Source: Lachnospiraceae bacterium
Lineage (GTDB): Bacteria; Bacillota; Clostridia; Lachnospirales; Lachnospiraceae
Reading direction: 5' to 3'
Length of the DNA: 17,215 nt
NCBI GenBank assembly: GCA_015057205.1
Contig: SVEW01000042.1
Span: 1 to 17,215 of the forward strand
Shown here: positions 1 through 7,495 of the stretch, piece after piece
How the letters are laid out: every line of letters begins with the position of its first letter
Position numbering within the stretch: position 1 is the stretch's first letter
Notes under the pieces: generated by a model
What the model was told of the DNA's origin: nothing
What the model saw: only the letters and a program-made list of their open reading frames with translations
Database searches by the model: none
Program-made: the position numbers and the translations under genes

Positions 1-64
1 CGATTTCCATTCTGTTGGGATCACCAAGAGCCTTGCATACCAATACTTCGTCTAATTTAGCCAT
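1..64 (-). CDS. ArsR-family transcriptional repressor, N-terminal fragment
   Basis: Only the first 21 codons lie in the window; the gene continues past the left edge. The peptide starts MAKLDEVLVCKALGDPNRME, and the ALGDPNR stretch is the typical first-helix signature of small winged-helix ArsR/SmtB repressors. The ATG has an AGGAGG ribosome binding site 6 nt upstream. The gene has its own promoter with an overlapping inverted repeat (90-119), which fits autoregulation, common in this family. What it senses cannot be told because the ligand-binding helices are outside the window. The family call rests on a short stretch, so it is good but not certain. Confidence 0.72.
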   Translation of the reverse strand, partial: MAKLDEVLVCKALGDPNRMEI

Positions 65-89
65 AATCTCCTCCTTGCATTGATATTCG

Positions 90-119
90 TCTATGTATTG
101 ATAGTAACATATACATAGA
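90..119. promoter_or_regulatory. Inverted repeat, probable ArsR-type operator
   Basis: Perfect 9-bp arms TCTATGTAT (90-98) and ATACATAGA (111-119) are separated by 12 bp, with partial symmetry continuing one or two bases outward. The repeat covers the -10 box and most of the promoter spacer of the ArsR-like gene. ArsR/SmtB proteins bind such imperfect 12-2-12-type palindromes at their own promoters, so autorepression is inferred. Confidence 0.7.
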
Positions 120-129
120 TGTTTGTCAA
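101..129 (-). promoter_or_regulatory. Sigma-A promoter of the ArsR-like gene
   Basis: On the minus strand TTGACA (124-129) is followed after exactly 17 nt by TACTAT (101-106), a near-consensus housekeeping promoter. The start codon lies about 37 nt downstream of the -10 box, giving a short leader. Confidence 0.85.
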
Positions 130-140
130 TCTATTATTTC

Positions 141-172
141 AAAAAAGAGACAGGGTATGTAAAACTCTGTCT
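141..172 (-). terminator. Candidate second intrinsic terminator
   Basis: On the minus strand AGACAG (172-167) pairs with CTGTCT (153-148) across a 13-nt loop, and a run of six T follows (146-141). It lies between the main rpsI terminator and the ArsR promoter, so it could act as a back-up stop. The stem is only 6 bp and the loop is long, so confidence is modest. Confidence 0.4.
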
Positions 173-265
173 TATCCATCGTCCGTTATCCTGGAAGTTA
201 ATCTATTCATCTCTTAGGTCTTAGATTATTCCTATTAAGATTAGAATGTTTTAAAGGCTTCCGGC

Positions 266-299
266 ACACAAAAAGACCCGGTACAAATGTACCGAGTCT
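266..299 (-). terminator. Intrinsic terminator of the rplM-rpsI operon
   Basis: Arms at 288-299 and 274-285 form a 12-bp stem with one G-U pair (core GGTAC/GTACC), followed on the minus strand by a T run ending in TTTTTGTG. It starts 25 nt after the rpsI stop codon, the expected place for the operon terminator. Confidence 0.9.
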
Positions 300-323
300 T
301 CTGTAATCTGCAATAGCAGATGA

Positions 324-719
324 CTATCTCTTTGAGAACTGTGGAGCGCGTCTTGCGGCTTTGAGACCGTATTTCTTACGCTCTTTCATACGTGGGTCAC
401 GTGTTAAGTATCCAGCCTTCTTCAAGATTGGTCTGAACTCATCAGAATCTACTTTAAGAAGTGCTCTTGCGATACCATGACGGATAGCACCAGCCTGTCC
501 AGTGTATCCACCACCCTTAACGTTTACTAAAACGTCATATTTATCTGCGTTGTCAGTTGCTACTAATGGCTGACGAACGATAACTTTCAATGTTTCTAAT
601 CCTAAGTACTCATCAATATCTCTCTTATTGATTGTGATCTTACCGGTTCCCGGTACTAAATATACTCTTGCTACAGAGCTCTTTCTTCTACCTGTTCCAT
701 AAAACTTTGTAGTTGCCAC
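324..719 (-). CDS. rpsI: 30S ribosomal protein S9
   Basis: S9 of the small ribosomal subunit. The 131-residue length is normal. The N-terminal GTGRRKSSVARV and the C-terminal RRAPQFSKR tail are diagnostic; in the family this tail reaches the P-site tRNA anticodon. The start is GTG rather than ATG, preceded by AGGAGG with 8 nt spacing. It lies 16 nt downstream of rplM, the universal rplM-rpsI pair, and is followed by a strong terminator (266-299). It shares the rplM promoter. Nothing unusual is seen in the protein. Confidence 0.98.
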   Translation of the reverse strand: MATTKFYGTGRRKSSVARVYLVPGTGKITINKRDIDEYLGLETLKVIVRQPLVATDNADKYDVLVNVKGGGYTGQAGAIRHGIARALLKVDSDEFRPILKKAGYLTRDPRMKERKKYGLKAARRAPQFSKR

Positions 720-735
720 TGTTCTTACCTCCTAA

Positions 736-1164
736 TTAAAATGTTAAACTCTCTGGTTTCTGAGCTGCGTGTTTGTGTTCCGGTCCAGCGTATACGAATA
801 ATTTCTTATACATCTGTCTTCCAAGAGGTCCCTTTGGAAGCATTCCCTTAACAGCGAACTCAAGTACTCTTTCAGGATGTTTTGCTAACATTTCTTTTAA
901 TGTAGTTTCTTTCATACCACCTACATAATCGGAGTGATGATAGTAAATCTTCTGATCTAACTTCTTACCGGTTACTTTAATCTTGTCAGCGTTTACGATA
1001 ATTACGTAATCACCTGTATCAATGTGAGGAGTGAATACCGGTTTATTCTTTCCTCTTAAAATCTTCGCTACTTCAGATGCTAAGCGTCCTAATGTATATC
1101 CTGTAGCGTCTACTACATACCATTTTCTTTCAATCTTTGCCGGATTGGCCATAAATGTCTTCAT
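736..1164 (-). CDS. rplM: 50S ribosomal protein L13
   Basis: L13 of the large subunit, an early assembly protein. 142 residues, normal length, with family stretches such as ERKWYVVDATG, LRGKNKPVFTPHIDTGD and VKGMLPKGPLGRQMYKKL. The ATG has an AAGGAGG site 6 nt upstream. First gene of the rplM-rpsI operon, driven by the promoter at 1321-1349 through a leader of about 150 nt that may hold a regulatory structure. In many Firmicutes truA comes directly before rplM; here a reductase fusion gene (1383-2672) lies between them. Confidence 0.98.
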   Translation of the reverse strand: MKTFMANPAKIERKWYVVDATGYTLGRLASEVAKILRGKNKPVFTPHIDTGDYVIIVNADKIKVTGKKLDQKIYYHHSDYVGGMKETTLKEMLAKHPERVLEFAVKGMLPKGPLGRQMYKKLFVYAGPEHKHAAQKPESLTF

Positions 1165-1314
1165 TGGTTATCCTCCTTAATAATCTAAAGCAAGGAAAAC
1201 TTCGCGATCTAAATGGAAATGTCCGAAACCATTTATCAACTCTCACAAATTCTTCCTAAAATCTATGTTGAAGTGTTCCCGGGGCTAATGGGCGCACCTC
1301 ATCTACACTCAGAC
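1165..1314 (-). promoter_or_regulatory. rplM 5' leader, possible L13 autoregulatory RNA
   Basis: About 150 nt separate the predicted transcription start from the rplM ATG, far more than a ribosome site needs. Visible pairings on the minus strand: GAGTGT or GAGGTG can each pair with the same ACACTTC segment (mutually exclusive stems), and TAAATGG pairs with CCATTTA around a GGACATTT that could itself pair with AAATG. L13 leaders that bind L13 are known in Firmicutes; whether this is a member or a separate type cannot be told by eye. No terminator-type hairpin is seen, so any control would be at translation. Confidence 0.4.
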
Positions 1315-1320
1315 TAATAT

Positions 1321-1349
1321 ATTATATCTCATTGCTTCAATGCTGTCAA
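1321..1349 (-). promoter_or_regulatory. Strong promoter of rplM-rpsI
   Basis: Consensus TTGACA (1344-1349), 17-nt spacer, consensus TATAAT (1321-1326). An A/T tract (1350-1366) just upstream of the -35 box looks like an UP element, as expected for a ribosomal protein operon. It begins only about 30 nt after the stop codon of the preceding reductase gene. Confidence 0.92.
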
Positions 1350-1382
1350 CGTTTTTATAAAAAAACATTCCAGATGAATCCC

Positions 1383-2672
1383 TCATTTTCCTTTCTCGTT
1401 TTTCAGCATTTCTATATGCTTCGACAATAGCGCAATCTGTTTTGCCATGGATCCAAATATTTCTTCCGCATTTTTGGGGTTTATAGAAATAAAATTGTGG
1501 ATATCAGTCCTTGGAATTTCCATTACTATGGTATCCTCATCCGCTACAACAGAATAGGTACTGGGATTACCGGAAAAACAGCTATACTCTCCGAAACACT
1601 TTCCCTGGCTGCCAACCCCAATAAGGTATTCATTTCCCTTTCCATAATCTGTAAAAATGGACACATTGCCTTGCATGATTATGTATAAATGTGGATTTTT
1701 CTCTCCCTGTTTCAGTATCACCTCACCGGCTCCGTATTTTATTTGCGGTTTTACCTGTTCCTTATAAGTCCCTTCGATAGAATGAATCAGATTAATCACA
1801 AAAGTATTATACGGTGTCGGGACATTATGTACACTGGCTCGTTCCACCACAAAGCCATTGATGGAGTCAATTTCCGTTTTACGACAGTTCATAACATCCT
1901 GGGACATGGATGAAAAACCGGTAGAAACACTCTCACAAGTTTTATGTACAGAGCTTAATATTTCCAAACAGGAAAAATGCTGTCCTTCGGCTTCTGCCAC
2001 TTCAATCGCCTCACATATCAACTTCTCCACAAAACTCCACGCATAATCATTCTCTATTGCAAACCCAAATGGAGATTTTGTAATCGCCGTAAAGGTATTA
2101 ATTGACAAATTGAAAAAAAGCTTGCTCCAAATGATCCTCTGGATATTATCGGATACAATGGTTTCCAGTCCTGCCTCTTCAAACACCTTTGCAACCTCTG
2201 CCAGATTCGTTCTTTTGTCGTTACTACCTATATAGGTTGGTCCACTTCCACTGTGTCGTACATTTCCATTATCCAGATTAACCGAATTATGTCTCGTCGT
2301 ACCGATAATAACCCTCTCCATCGATACAAACTGTGCAAGTTTCCTGTCATTTCCACCACCGTTTTGCAACGTCATTACCATCGTATTTTCTCTTAGAATA
2401 TTTCGGTTTGCTTCCATGGCACTTAGGGTATCCATGCTTTTTACTATCACCAAAACAAGGTCTATCTCTGCCTCACACTCCCCGGAAAGACATGCTTGTA
2501 CATTCGGAAACTTTTCTTCTCCTCCATCAGCCTCGAAAACAGTTAGTCCATCTTTGTTAATAGAATCCACAACCTTCTGCCTTCTGCAAAGCATATAAAC
2601 CTCATTGTTTCTGCTAAGATATGCCCCATACAAACATCCTATGGCCCCTGAACCAATAATTGCTATCTTCAT
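1383..2672 (-). CDS. Ketopantoate reductase-like enzyme fused to a cyclic-nucleotide-binding domain
   Basis: Residues about 1-305 form a 2-dehydropantoate 2-reductase (PanE/ApbA) unit: Rossmann motif GSGAIG at 7-12, LQNG at 102-105, the catalytic Lys in IWSKLFFN (K184) and the TEIDSING motif with the expected catalytic Glu (E267). The usual reaction is NADPH-dependent reduction of ketopantoate to pantoate for CoA synthesis. Residues about 311-425 form a CRP-type cNMP beta-barrel (YGAGEVILKQGE, LYIIMQGNVSIF, FGE at 360-362), with no helix-turn-helix after it. The phosphate-binding Arg expected after the Pro of the cassette is Ser (NPST, S371), so cAMP binding is doubtful. The start has an AGGAGG site. 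The gene lies 51 nt after truA, probably co-transcribed. The fusion has no frameshift and both parts look intact. Actual substrate and ligand are unknown. Confidence 0.85.
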   Translation of the reverse strand: MKIAIIGSGAIGCLYGAYLSRNNEVYMLCRRQKVVDSINKDGLTVFEADGGEEKFPNVQACLSGECEAEIDLVLVIVKSMDTLSAMEANRNILRENTMVMTLQNGGGNDRKLAQFVSMERVIIGTTRHNSVNLDNGNVRHSGSGPTYIGSNDKRTNLAEVAKVFEEAGLETIVSDNIQRIIWSKLFFNLSINTFTAITKSPFGFAIENDYAWSFVEKLICEAIEVAEAEGQHFSCLEILSSVHKTCESVSTGFSSMSQDVMNCRKTEIDSINGFVVERASVHNVPTPYNTFVINLIHSIEGTYKEQVKPQIKYGAGEVILKQGEKNPHLYIIMQGNVSIFTDYGKGNEYLIGVGSQGKCFGEYSCFSGNPSTYSVVADEDTIVMEIPRTDIHNFISINPKNAEEIFGSMAKQIALLSKHIEMLKNEKGK

Positions 2673-2723
2673 ACCTTACTCCTCCTTGCTGATCTGTTCC
2701 TTACGGCGTGCAATCCTTTAATA

Positions 2724-3485
2724 TTATTCCGCAGGAATCTCCCAATCATCGTAATATTCTATTCCCAACATGGTTAGTCCGCAAGCCGGTGCCGTCGGCC
2801 CCGCCGCTTCCCGATTCTTCGCATACAGAATCTCCGTAATCTGTTCCGGTTCAATCTCTCCGCTACCTACCTTAATCAGCGTTCCGGCTATAATTCGTAC
2901 CATATTATACAAAAATCCACTACCGGTAATTGTAATGGTAATAATATCCCCAGCCTTTTCCACATAGCAGGAATACACGGTTCGCACTGTGGATTTCACC
3001 TGGGCGTTCACTGCGCAAAAGGACTTAAAATCATGCTCACCCACAAAATATCCGGAGGCTCTTTGCATTCTTTCTACATCAAGATTCTGATAATAGAAAA
3101 ACGTATCCTTTCTCCGTAACGGTTGCGGAAATTTTGTATTTAAAATTTTATATTGATAGGTCTTCTCACTATCGCTGTACCGCGGATGGAATTCCGGATC
3201 CACCTCGCAGGAATCCTGTACCCGGATATCCTCCGGCAGCCGTTGATTTAATGCATAGGAAAACTTCTCAGCCGGCATACGGGCATCCGTGTCAAACACT
3301 GCCACATTCCCAAGTGAATGTACCCCCGCATCTGTCCTGCTTGCACCAATCACTTCCGTTGGCGTTTTCAATAAATCCGTCAATGCCTTGTTCAATTCCT
3401 CTTCAATTGTAATTCCATTCGGCTGCTTCTGCCAACCACAATAATTGCTGCCATCATAAGCAACCACCAGTTTTACTCGTTTCAT
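2724..3485 (-). CDS. truA: tRNA pseudouridine synthase A
   Basis: Makes pseudouridine at positions 38-40 of the tRNA anticodon arm. About 253 residues. The catalytic Asp is D52 in GASRTDAGVHS; CGWQKQPNG and the C-terminal GSGFLYNMVRIIAGTLI motif are typical. The ATG at 3485 is chosen rather than an in-frame one 60 nt upstream: it overlaps the ecfT stop as ATGA (3482-3485), and the extra 20 residues have no family match. This is the conserved ecfA1-ecfA2-ecfT-truA order, and the 4-nt overlap suggests translational coupling. Confidence 0.97.
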   Translation of the reverse strand: MKRVKLVVAYDGSNYCGWQKQPNGITIEEELNKALTDLLKTPTEVIGASRTDAGVHSLGNVAVFDTDARMPAEKFSYALNQRLPEDIRVQDSCEVDPEFHPRYSDSEKTYQYKILNTKFPQPLRRKDTFFYYQNLDVERMQRASGYFVGEHDFKSFCAVNAQVKSTVRTVYSCYVEKAGDIITITITGSGFLYNMVRIIAGTLIKVGSGEIEPEQITEILYAKNREAAGPTAPACGLTMLGIEYYDDWEIPAE

Positions 3486-4282
3486 ACAATTATCCTTATC
3501 GCTATCAATCCCGCCAAATATAGAAACAAAACTAGAAATGCGCATACATCCGTCCGATTATAATTCAGCGGTTTCATCTTCGTTCTTCCTGCTCCACCGC
3601 GGTAGCATCGAGCCTCCATGGCCATAGCCAGTTCCGAAGCCCTTCTCCAGGCCGACACAAACAGCGGTACCAGAAGCGGAATCATATTTTTTGCTTTTTT
3701 GAAAAAATTACCAGTCTCAAAATCAGCTCCACGCGCCATCTGCGCCTTCATAATCTTATCCGTCTCCTCCAATAGAATCGGAACAAATCGAAGGGCAATA
3801 GACATCATCATGGCGATTTCATGCACCGGTACCTTAAAATGGTTAAGCCAGGCTAAATTTGTCTCCATTCCGTCCGTCAATCGGGTTGGTGTGGTTGTCA
3901 ATGTCATCAACGATGTACCTATCACCAGATAAATCAGACGCACAACCATATACCCACTGTTGATAAGTCCTTGTCTCGTAATTTTCAAAAATGCATACTG
4001 CCATAACGGTTCTCCCGGAGTCCAGAATAAATTCAGAATTCCTGTAAAAACCAAAATCACAATAATGGGTCGTATACCTTTTATCATGTAGCGAAACGGT
4101 ACTCCTGACAGTATAATACCCGTCAACAAAAAAGCCGTTACCACCGAAAATCCTATTACACTATCAAACAAAAAAACGGATATAATAAACACCAGAGCTC
4201 CACGCAGCTTCACACGCGGATCCAACCTGTGAAGCAGGGATTTTCCCGGGTAATATTGTCCTAATGTCATATCTCTTAACAT
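3482..4282 (-). CDS. ecfT: Energy-coupling factor transporter transmembrane protein EcfT
   Basis: Membrane scaffold of the shared ECF module that links the two ATPases to exchangeable substrate-binding S components. 266 residues from the ATG at 4282. The N-terminus MLRDMTLGQYYPGKS, then LLHRLDPRVKL, is typical. Hydrophobic segments follow, then the two coupling-helix signatures: MARGADFETG (ARG at 183-185) and MEARCYRGG (about 222-230, an EAR variant of the usual A-R-S/G). A GTG 21 nt upstream is an alternative start but has no ribosome site; the ATG has AGGATG before it. It overlaps ecfA2 by 7 nt and truA by 4 nt. Confidence 0.96.
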   Translation of the reverse strand: MLRDMTLGQYYPGKSLLHRLDPRVKLRGALVFIISVFLFDSVIGFSVVTAFLLTGIILSGVPFRYMIKGIRPIIVILVFTGILNLFWTPGEPLWQYAFLKITRQGLINSGYMVVRLIYLVIGTSLMTLTTTPTRLTDGMETNLAWLNHFKVPVHEIAMMMSIALRFVPILLEETDKIMKAQMARGADFETGNFFKKAKNMIPLLVPLFVSAWRRASELAMAMEARCYRGGAGRTKMKPLNYNRTDVCAFLVLFLYLAGLIAIRIIV

Positions 4283-5145
4283 GGTTTCATCCTGTTCTGC
4301 CACGAAAGGGCGCGTAAAATCGATGTCTTTGCTTCTTCTATCGTAGTTACATCTTCCTCAACCGCAAATCCTTTTTGCTTCAAATCGCGCATCAGATAGC
4401 TTACCTGCGGTGCCCGCAATCCCAGACTCTCCAGTTCCTCGCAATGTACGAACACCTCTTTCGGCGTTCCATCAAAACGAATTGCCCCTTCTTCCAACAC
4501 CACCAAACGATGCACATAATTCGCCACATCTTCCATACTATGAGAAACCAACACAATGGTCATTCCCTTTGTCTCATTCAATCGATGCAACTCATCCAAC
4601 AGTTCATCCCGACCTCTTGGATCCAATCCTGCCGTCGGCTCATCCAAAATCAATATTTGCGGTCGCATAGCCAAAACTCCTGCAATGGCTACACGTCTTT
4701 TCTGTCCTCCGGACAATTCAAACGGCGACTGATAAAATACCTCTTTGGGTATTTTAACATGTTCCAATGCCTCAAATGCACGCAACCCTGCCTCTTTTTC
4801 CGATAAACCAAGGTTCTTTGGCCCAAAACAAACATCCTCAAATACCGTTGTTTCAAACAACTGATATTCCGGATACTGGAACACCAACCCAACCTTACTA
4901 CGTAACTCTCGCAAGGAAAAATCACCATCGTAAATATCCCGACCCTGAAAGTAAATTTCACCGGCGGTTGGTTTAATCAAGCCATTCATCTGTTGGATCA
5001 ATGTAGACTTTCCAGACCCGGTATGTCCGATAATTCCAATAAACTCACCATCTTCTATGGTTAAATTGATATCCTTTAATGCCACCCTTTCCATCGGCGT
5101 ATTCGGTTCATAAACATAACTTACATGATTTAAGATAAGTGACAT
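4276..5145 (-). CDS. ecfA2: Energy-coupling factor transporter ATPase EcfA2
   Basis: Second ATPase of the ECF heterodimer. 289 residues with Walker A GHTGSGKST (40-48), Q-loop Q90, ABC signature LSGGQKRR (144-151) and Walker B ILILDEP (D168, E169), then a switch His in VSHSMEDV. The N-terminal SYVYEPNTPMERVALKDINL resembles EcfA2 rather than EcfA1. The ATG has a GGAGG site; the first 16 nt overlap the end of ecfA1, so coupled expression is expected. Partner module genes are on both sides. Confidence 0.95.
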   Translation of the reverse strand: MSLILNHVSYVYEPNTPMERVALKDINLTIEDGEFIGIIGHTGSGKSTLIQQMNGLIKPTAGEIYFQGRDIYDGDFSLRELRSKVGLVFQYPEYQLFETTVFEDVCFGPKNLGLSEKEAGLRAFEALEHVKIPKEVFYQSPFELSGGQKRRVAIAGVLAMRPQILILDEPTAGLDPRGRDELLDELHRLNETKGMTIVLVSHSMEDVANYVHRLVVLEEGAIRFDGTPKEVFVHCEELESLGLRAPQVSYLMRDLKQKGFAVEEDVTTIEEAKTSILRALSWQNRMKPC

Positions 5146-5981
5146 AACGCCTCCGTTAACTCTTCTCTCGTTAAAATACCATCCGGAATTCGTACCCCGG
5201 CTTGTTTCAATTCATGTGCCAGCATTGTAATCTGCGGAACATCCAACTGATACCGCTGTAAAGCCTCCACTTGCGAAAAAATATCCCTCGGTGTTCCTTT
5301 CATCACAATCTTACCTTTATCCATCACAAAAACTTTATCCGCATTTACTACCTCTTCCATATAGTGGGTAATCAAAATGACCGTAACCCCTTTGGTTCGA
5401 TTCAGCTCAAAAATTGTTCGGATAACATCTGCCCTTCCTGCAGGGTCAAGCATGGCCGTCGGCTCATCTAACACAATACAATCCGGTTGCATTGCCAAAA
5501 CGCCGGCTATCGCCACTCGTTGTTTCTGCCCACCGGACAATCTATTTGGAGAGTATGCACGAAAACGTTCCATATGTACTGCTGCGAGGCTGTCTGCCAC
5601 ACGCTTCCATATTTCTTCAGTAGGCACCCCCAGATTCTCCGGACCAAATGCCACATCTTCTTCTACCATTCCCGCAATAATCTGGTTATCCGGATTCTGA
5701 AAAACCATGCCTGCACTCTTTCGAATATCCCACACGTTCCTCTCATCCGCAGTGTCCATTCCATTTACCAAAAGCGTACCTCCGGAAGGATTCAAAATCG
5801 CATTCATATGTTTCGCCAATGTAGATTTTCCGGAACCATTATGGCCTAAAATAGCTATAAAATCTCCGGCTTCAATATCCAAATCCACCCCGTCCAAGGC
5901 TTTCTCAATATGGTCCACATTTCCATCGTCATCCCGATGAATATACTCATGTACAAGCTTCATAGCTTTAATGAAACTCAT
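5130..5981 (-). CDS. ecfA1: Energy-coupling factor transporter ATPase EcfA1
   Basis: First ATPase of the ECF module. 283 residues from the ATG at 5981, with Walker A GHNGSGKST (46-54), Q-loop Q95, signature LSGGQKQR (148-155), Walker B CIVLDEP (D172, E173) and ITHYMEEV with the switch His. The open frame extends six codons upstream to a TTG, but the ATG has AGGAGAG in front of it and matches family starts. Ten nt separate it from trmL. In many Firmicutes rplQ comes just before ecfA1; here trmL takes that place. The module would serve several S components, including the RibU at 12269-12886. Confidence 0.95.
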   Translation of the reverse strand: MSFIKAMKLVHEYIHRDDDGNVDHIEKALDGVDLDIEAGDFIAILGHNGSGKSTLAKHMNAILNPSGGTLLVNGMDTADERNVWDIRKSAGMVFQNPDNQIIAGMVEEDVAFGPENLGVPTEEIWKRVADSLAAVHMERFRAYSPNRLSGGQKQRVAIAGVLAMQPDCIVLDEPTAMLDPAGRADVIRTIFELNRTKGVTVILITHYMEEVVNADKVFVMDKGKIVMKGTPRDIFSQVEALQRYQLDVPQITMLAHELKQAGVRIPDGILTREELTEALCHLS

Positions 5982-5991
5982 GGCCTCTCTC

Positions 5992-6498
5992 CTACTCAAT
6001 GTAATCGTCGTACTTTGTAAGCTGTCCCTCTAATTTCATATGGTCAAAATGGTTCTGTCTCAATGCCTCATACAGAACAATCGCTACCGAGTTGGACAAA
6101 TTTAAAGAACGCGTCTCGCCAATCATCGGTATACGAATACAATCATCTTTGTGATGCGCTAAGATTCGTTCCGGAATTCCTGCGCTTTCCTTTCCAAACA
6201 TAATATAGCAATCCGGCTCGAACTGTGCATCGCTGTACACATTCTTACCCTTTGTAGTTGCCATATAAATCTTCGCATTCGGATTCTTCTCAAGAAAATC
6301 CTCGTAACTGATGTACGTAGTAACATCAAGCTGTGGCCAGTAATCCAACCCTGCACGCTTAACGCTCTTTTCGTCAATTTTAAATCCCAGTGGCTCAATC
6401 AGATGTAACCGTGTCCCTGTTGCCACACAAGTTCTGCCGATTGCTCCCGTATTAAACGGTATTTCCGGCTCATATAATACAATATTCAACTTCGCCAT
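5992..6498 (-). CDS. trmL: tRNA (cytidine(34)-2'-O)-methyltransferase
   Basis: SPOUT-class methyltransferase that 2'-O-methylates the wobble nucleotide of leucine tRNAs using SAM. 168 residues, normal length. Motifs: NTGAIGR (16-22), FGKESAGIP (101-109) and the knot-forming IPMIGETRSLNLSNSVA (123-139). A small stand-alone SPOUT domain with no RNA-binding extension marks it as TrmL rather than TrmH. It starts 9 nt after the preceding gene and its stop overlaps the ecfA1 ribosome site, so it is part of the same transcript. Confidence 0.93.
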   Translation of the reverse strand: MAKLNIVLYEPEIPFNTGAIGRTCVATGTRLHLIEPLGFKIDEKSVKRAGLDYWPQLDVTTYISYEDFLEKNPNAKIYMATTKGKNVYSDAQFEPDCYIMFGKESAGIPERILAHHKDDCIRIPMIGETRSLNLSNSVAIVLYEALRQNHFDHMKLEGQLTKYDDYIE

Positions 6499-6507
6499 AT
6501 CTTTATC

Positions 6508-7491
6508 CTATAACACCTTATACAATTCATCTGTTTTCGGTGGTTCCAAAAATCTCCGTTCCTCATTATTCAAAAGCACACGATCATTTCCATCCGTAGC
6601 CTTTCCAATAATCGTTGCCGCAATGCCATGTTTTGCAAGCTCTAACACCAAACCATTTCCATCTTTCGCTGCCATCAGCATGCTTCCGGAAGAAATCAAT
6701 CCATATGGATTAATGCCAAAAAACTCACTAATTTCAATTGTCTCCTGTTTCATGGGAATCTTAAGTAACTCAATCTCAAGACCGACTTTGGAAGCTTCTG
6801 CAATTTCCCAAAGAGCACCAAAAATGCCTCCCTCTGTCACATCATGCATTGCTGCTACACCAAACTCTGCTGCAACAAGCCCTTCCTGCACAACCGAAAG
6901 GAACCTATCAAAATCCTTTGCCCCATCCACAAACGCCGGCGAAAAGCGATTCAAAAGTTCTTCTTCTTTCTCTTTTGCAAGAATACTGGTTCCCTCAAGA
7001 CCTACCCATTTTGTCACAAGAATGTCCATTCCCGGCTTAACTCCCGCCGTAGATATTAGTTTTCCTTCCCTTACCTTGCCCACTCCGGTAACGCTAACTA
7101 CCGGCTGGTTAACCACGCGGGTAACTTCCGTATGCCCGCCAAGAATCTGCATATTCAACTCCTCACAGTGCTGTTGCATCTGCTTCATCATTTCTTTCAG
7201 AACAGATTCTTCACACCCATCCGGCAAAAGCACCGTAAGCATCACTCCTATTGGCTCTGCTCCGCTGCTTGCTAAATCATTGGCCGTTATCTGAATGGCA
7301 AGGTTACCGATATCCTTTGCTGTTCCGGTAATGGGGTCGGTTGACATCACCATAATCTCTCCCTCCGAAAGCTTTACAGCAGTACAATCCTCGCCCACCG
7401 AAGCCCCCAAAACAACCTCCGGTCGTTTTGTCTTAATCGTTTTTAATACGGAGCGCTTCAACACGCTCTCCGGCACCTTGCCAACCTGCAT
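6508..7491 (-). CDS. AIR synthase family protein (PurM/HypE-like), function unknown
   Basis: 327 residues with the AIR-synthase-related two-domain fold: GEDCTAV (33-39) and STDPITG (50-56) in the N-terminal ATP-binding half, ND (71-72), GGHTEVT (118-124), then HDVTEGGIFGAL (216-227) and SSGSML (267-272) in the C-terminal half. The family includes PurM, ThiL, SelD and HypE, which bind ATP and activate a substrate by phosphorylation. It lacks the C-terminal Cys that HypE uses to carry the cyano/carbamoyl group (it ends DELYKVL), no hyp or hydrogenase genes are near, and it has no SelD-type catalytic Cys/Sec loop at the N-terminus. So it is not assigned to any of these. It lies 4 nt after vanW and 9 nt before trmL. 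Its substrate is unknown. Confidence 0.85.
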   Translation of the reverse strand: MQVGKVPESVLKRSVLKTIKTKRPEVVLGASVGEDCTAVKLSEGEIMVMSTDPITGTAKDIGNLAIQITANDLASSGAEPIGVMLTVLLPDGCEESVLKEMMKQMQQHCEELNMQILGGHTEVTRVVNQPVVSVTGVGKVREGKLISTAGVKPGMDILVTKWVGLEGTSILAKEKEEELLNRFSPAFVDGAKDFDRFLSVVQEGLVAAEFGVAAMHDVTEGGIFGALWEIAEASKVGLEIELLKIPMKQETIEISEFFGINPYGLISSGSMLMAAKDGNGLVLELAKHGIAATIIGKATDGNDRVLLNNEERRFLEPPKTDELYKVL

Positions 7492-7495
7492 GTTC

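Noticed and set aside
1360..1382. Terminator after the reductase fusion gene (T7 run at the minus strand)
   Set aside because: The stem before it is only 4 bp (ATTC/GAAT); the A/T tract is better explained as an UP element of the rplM promoter.
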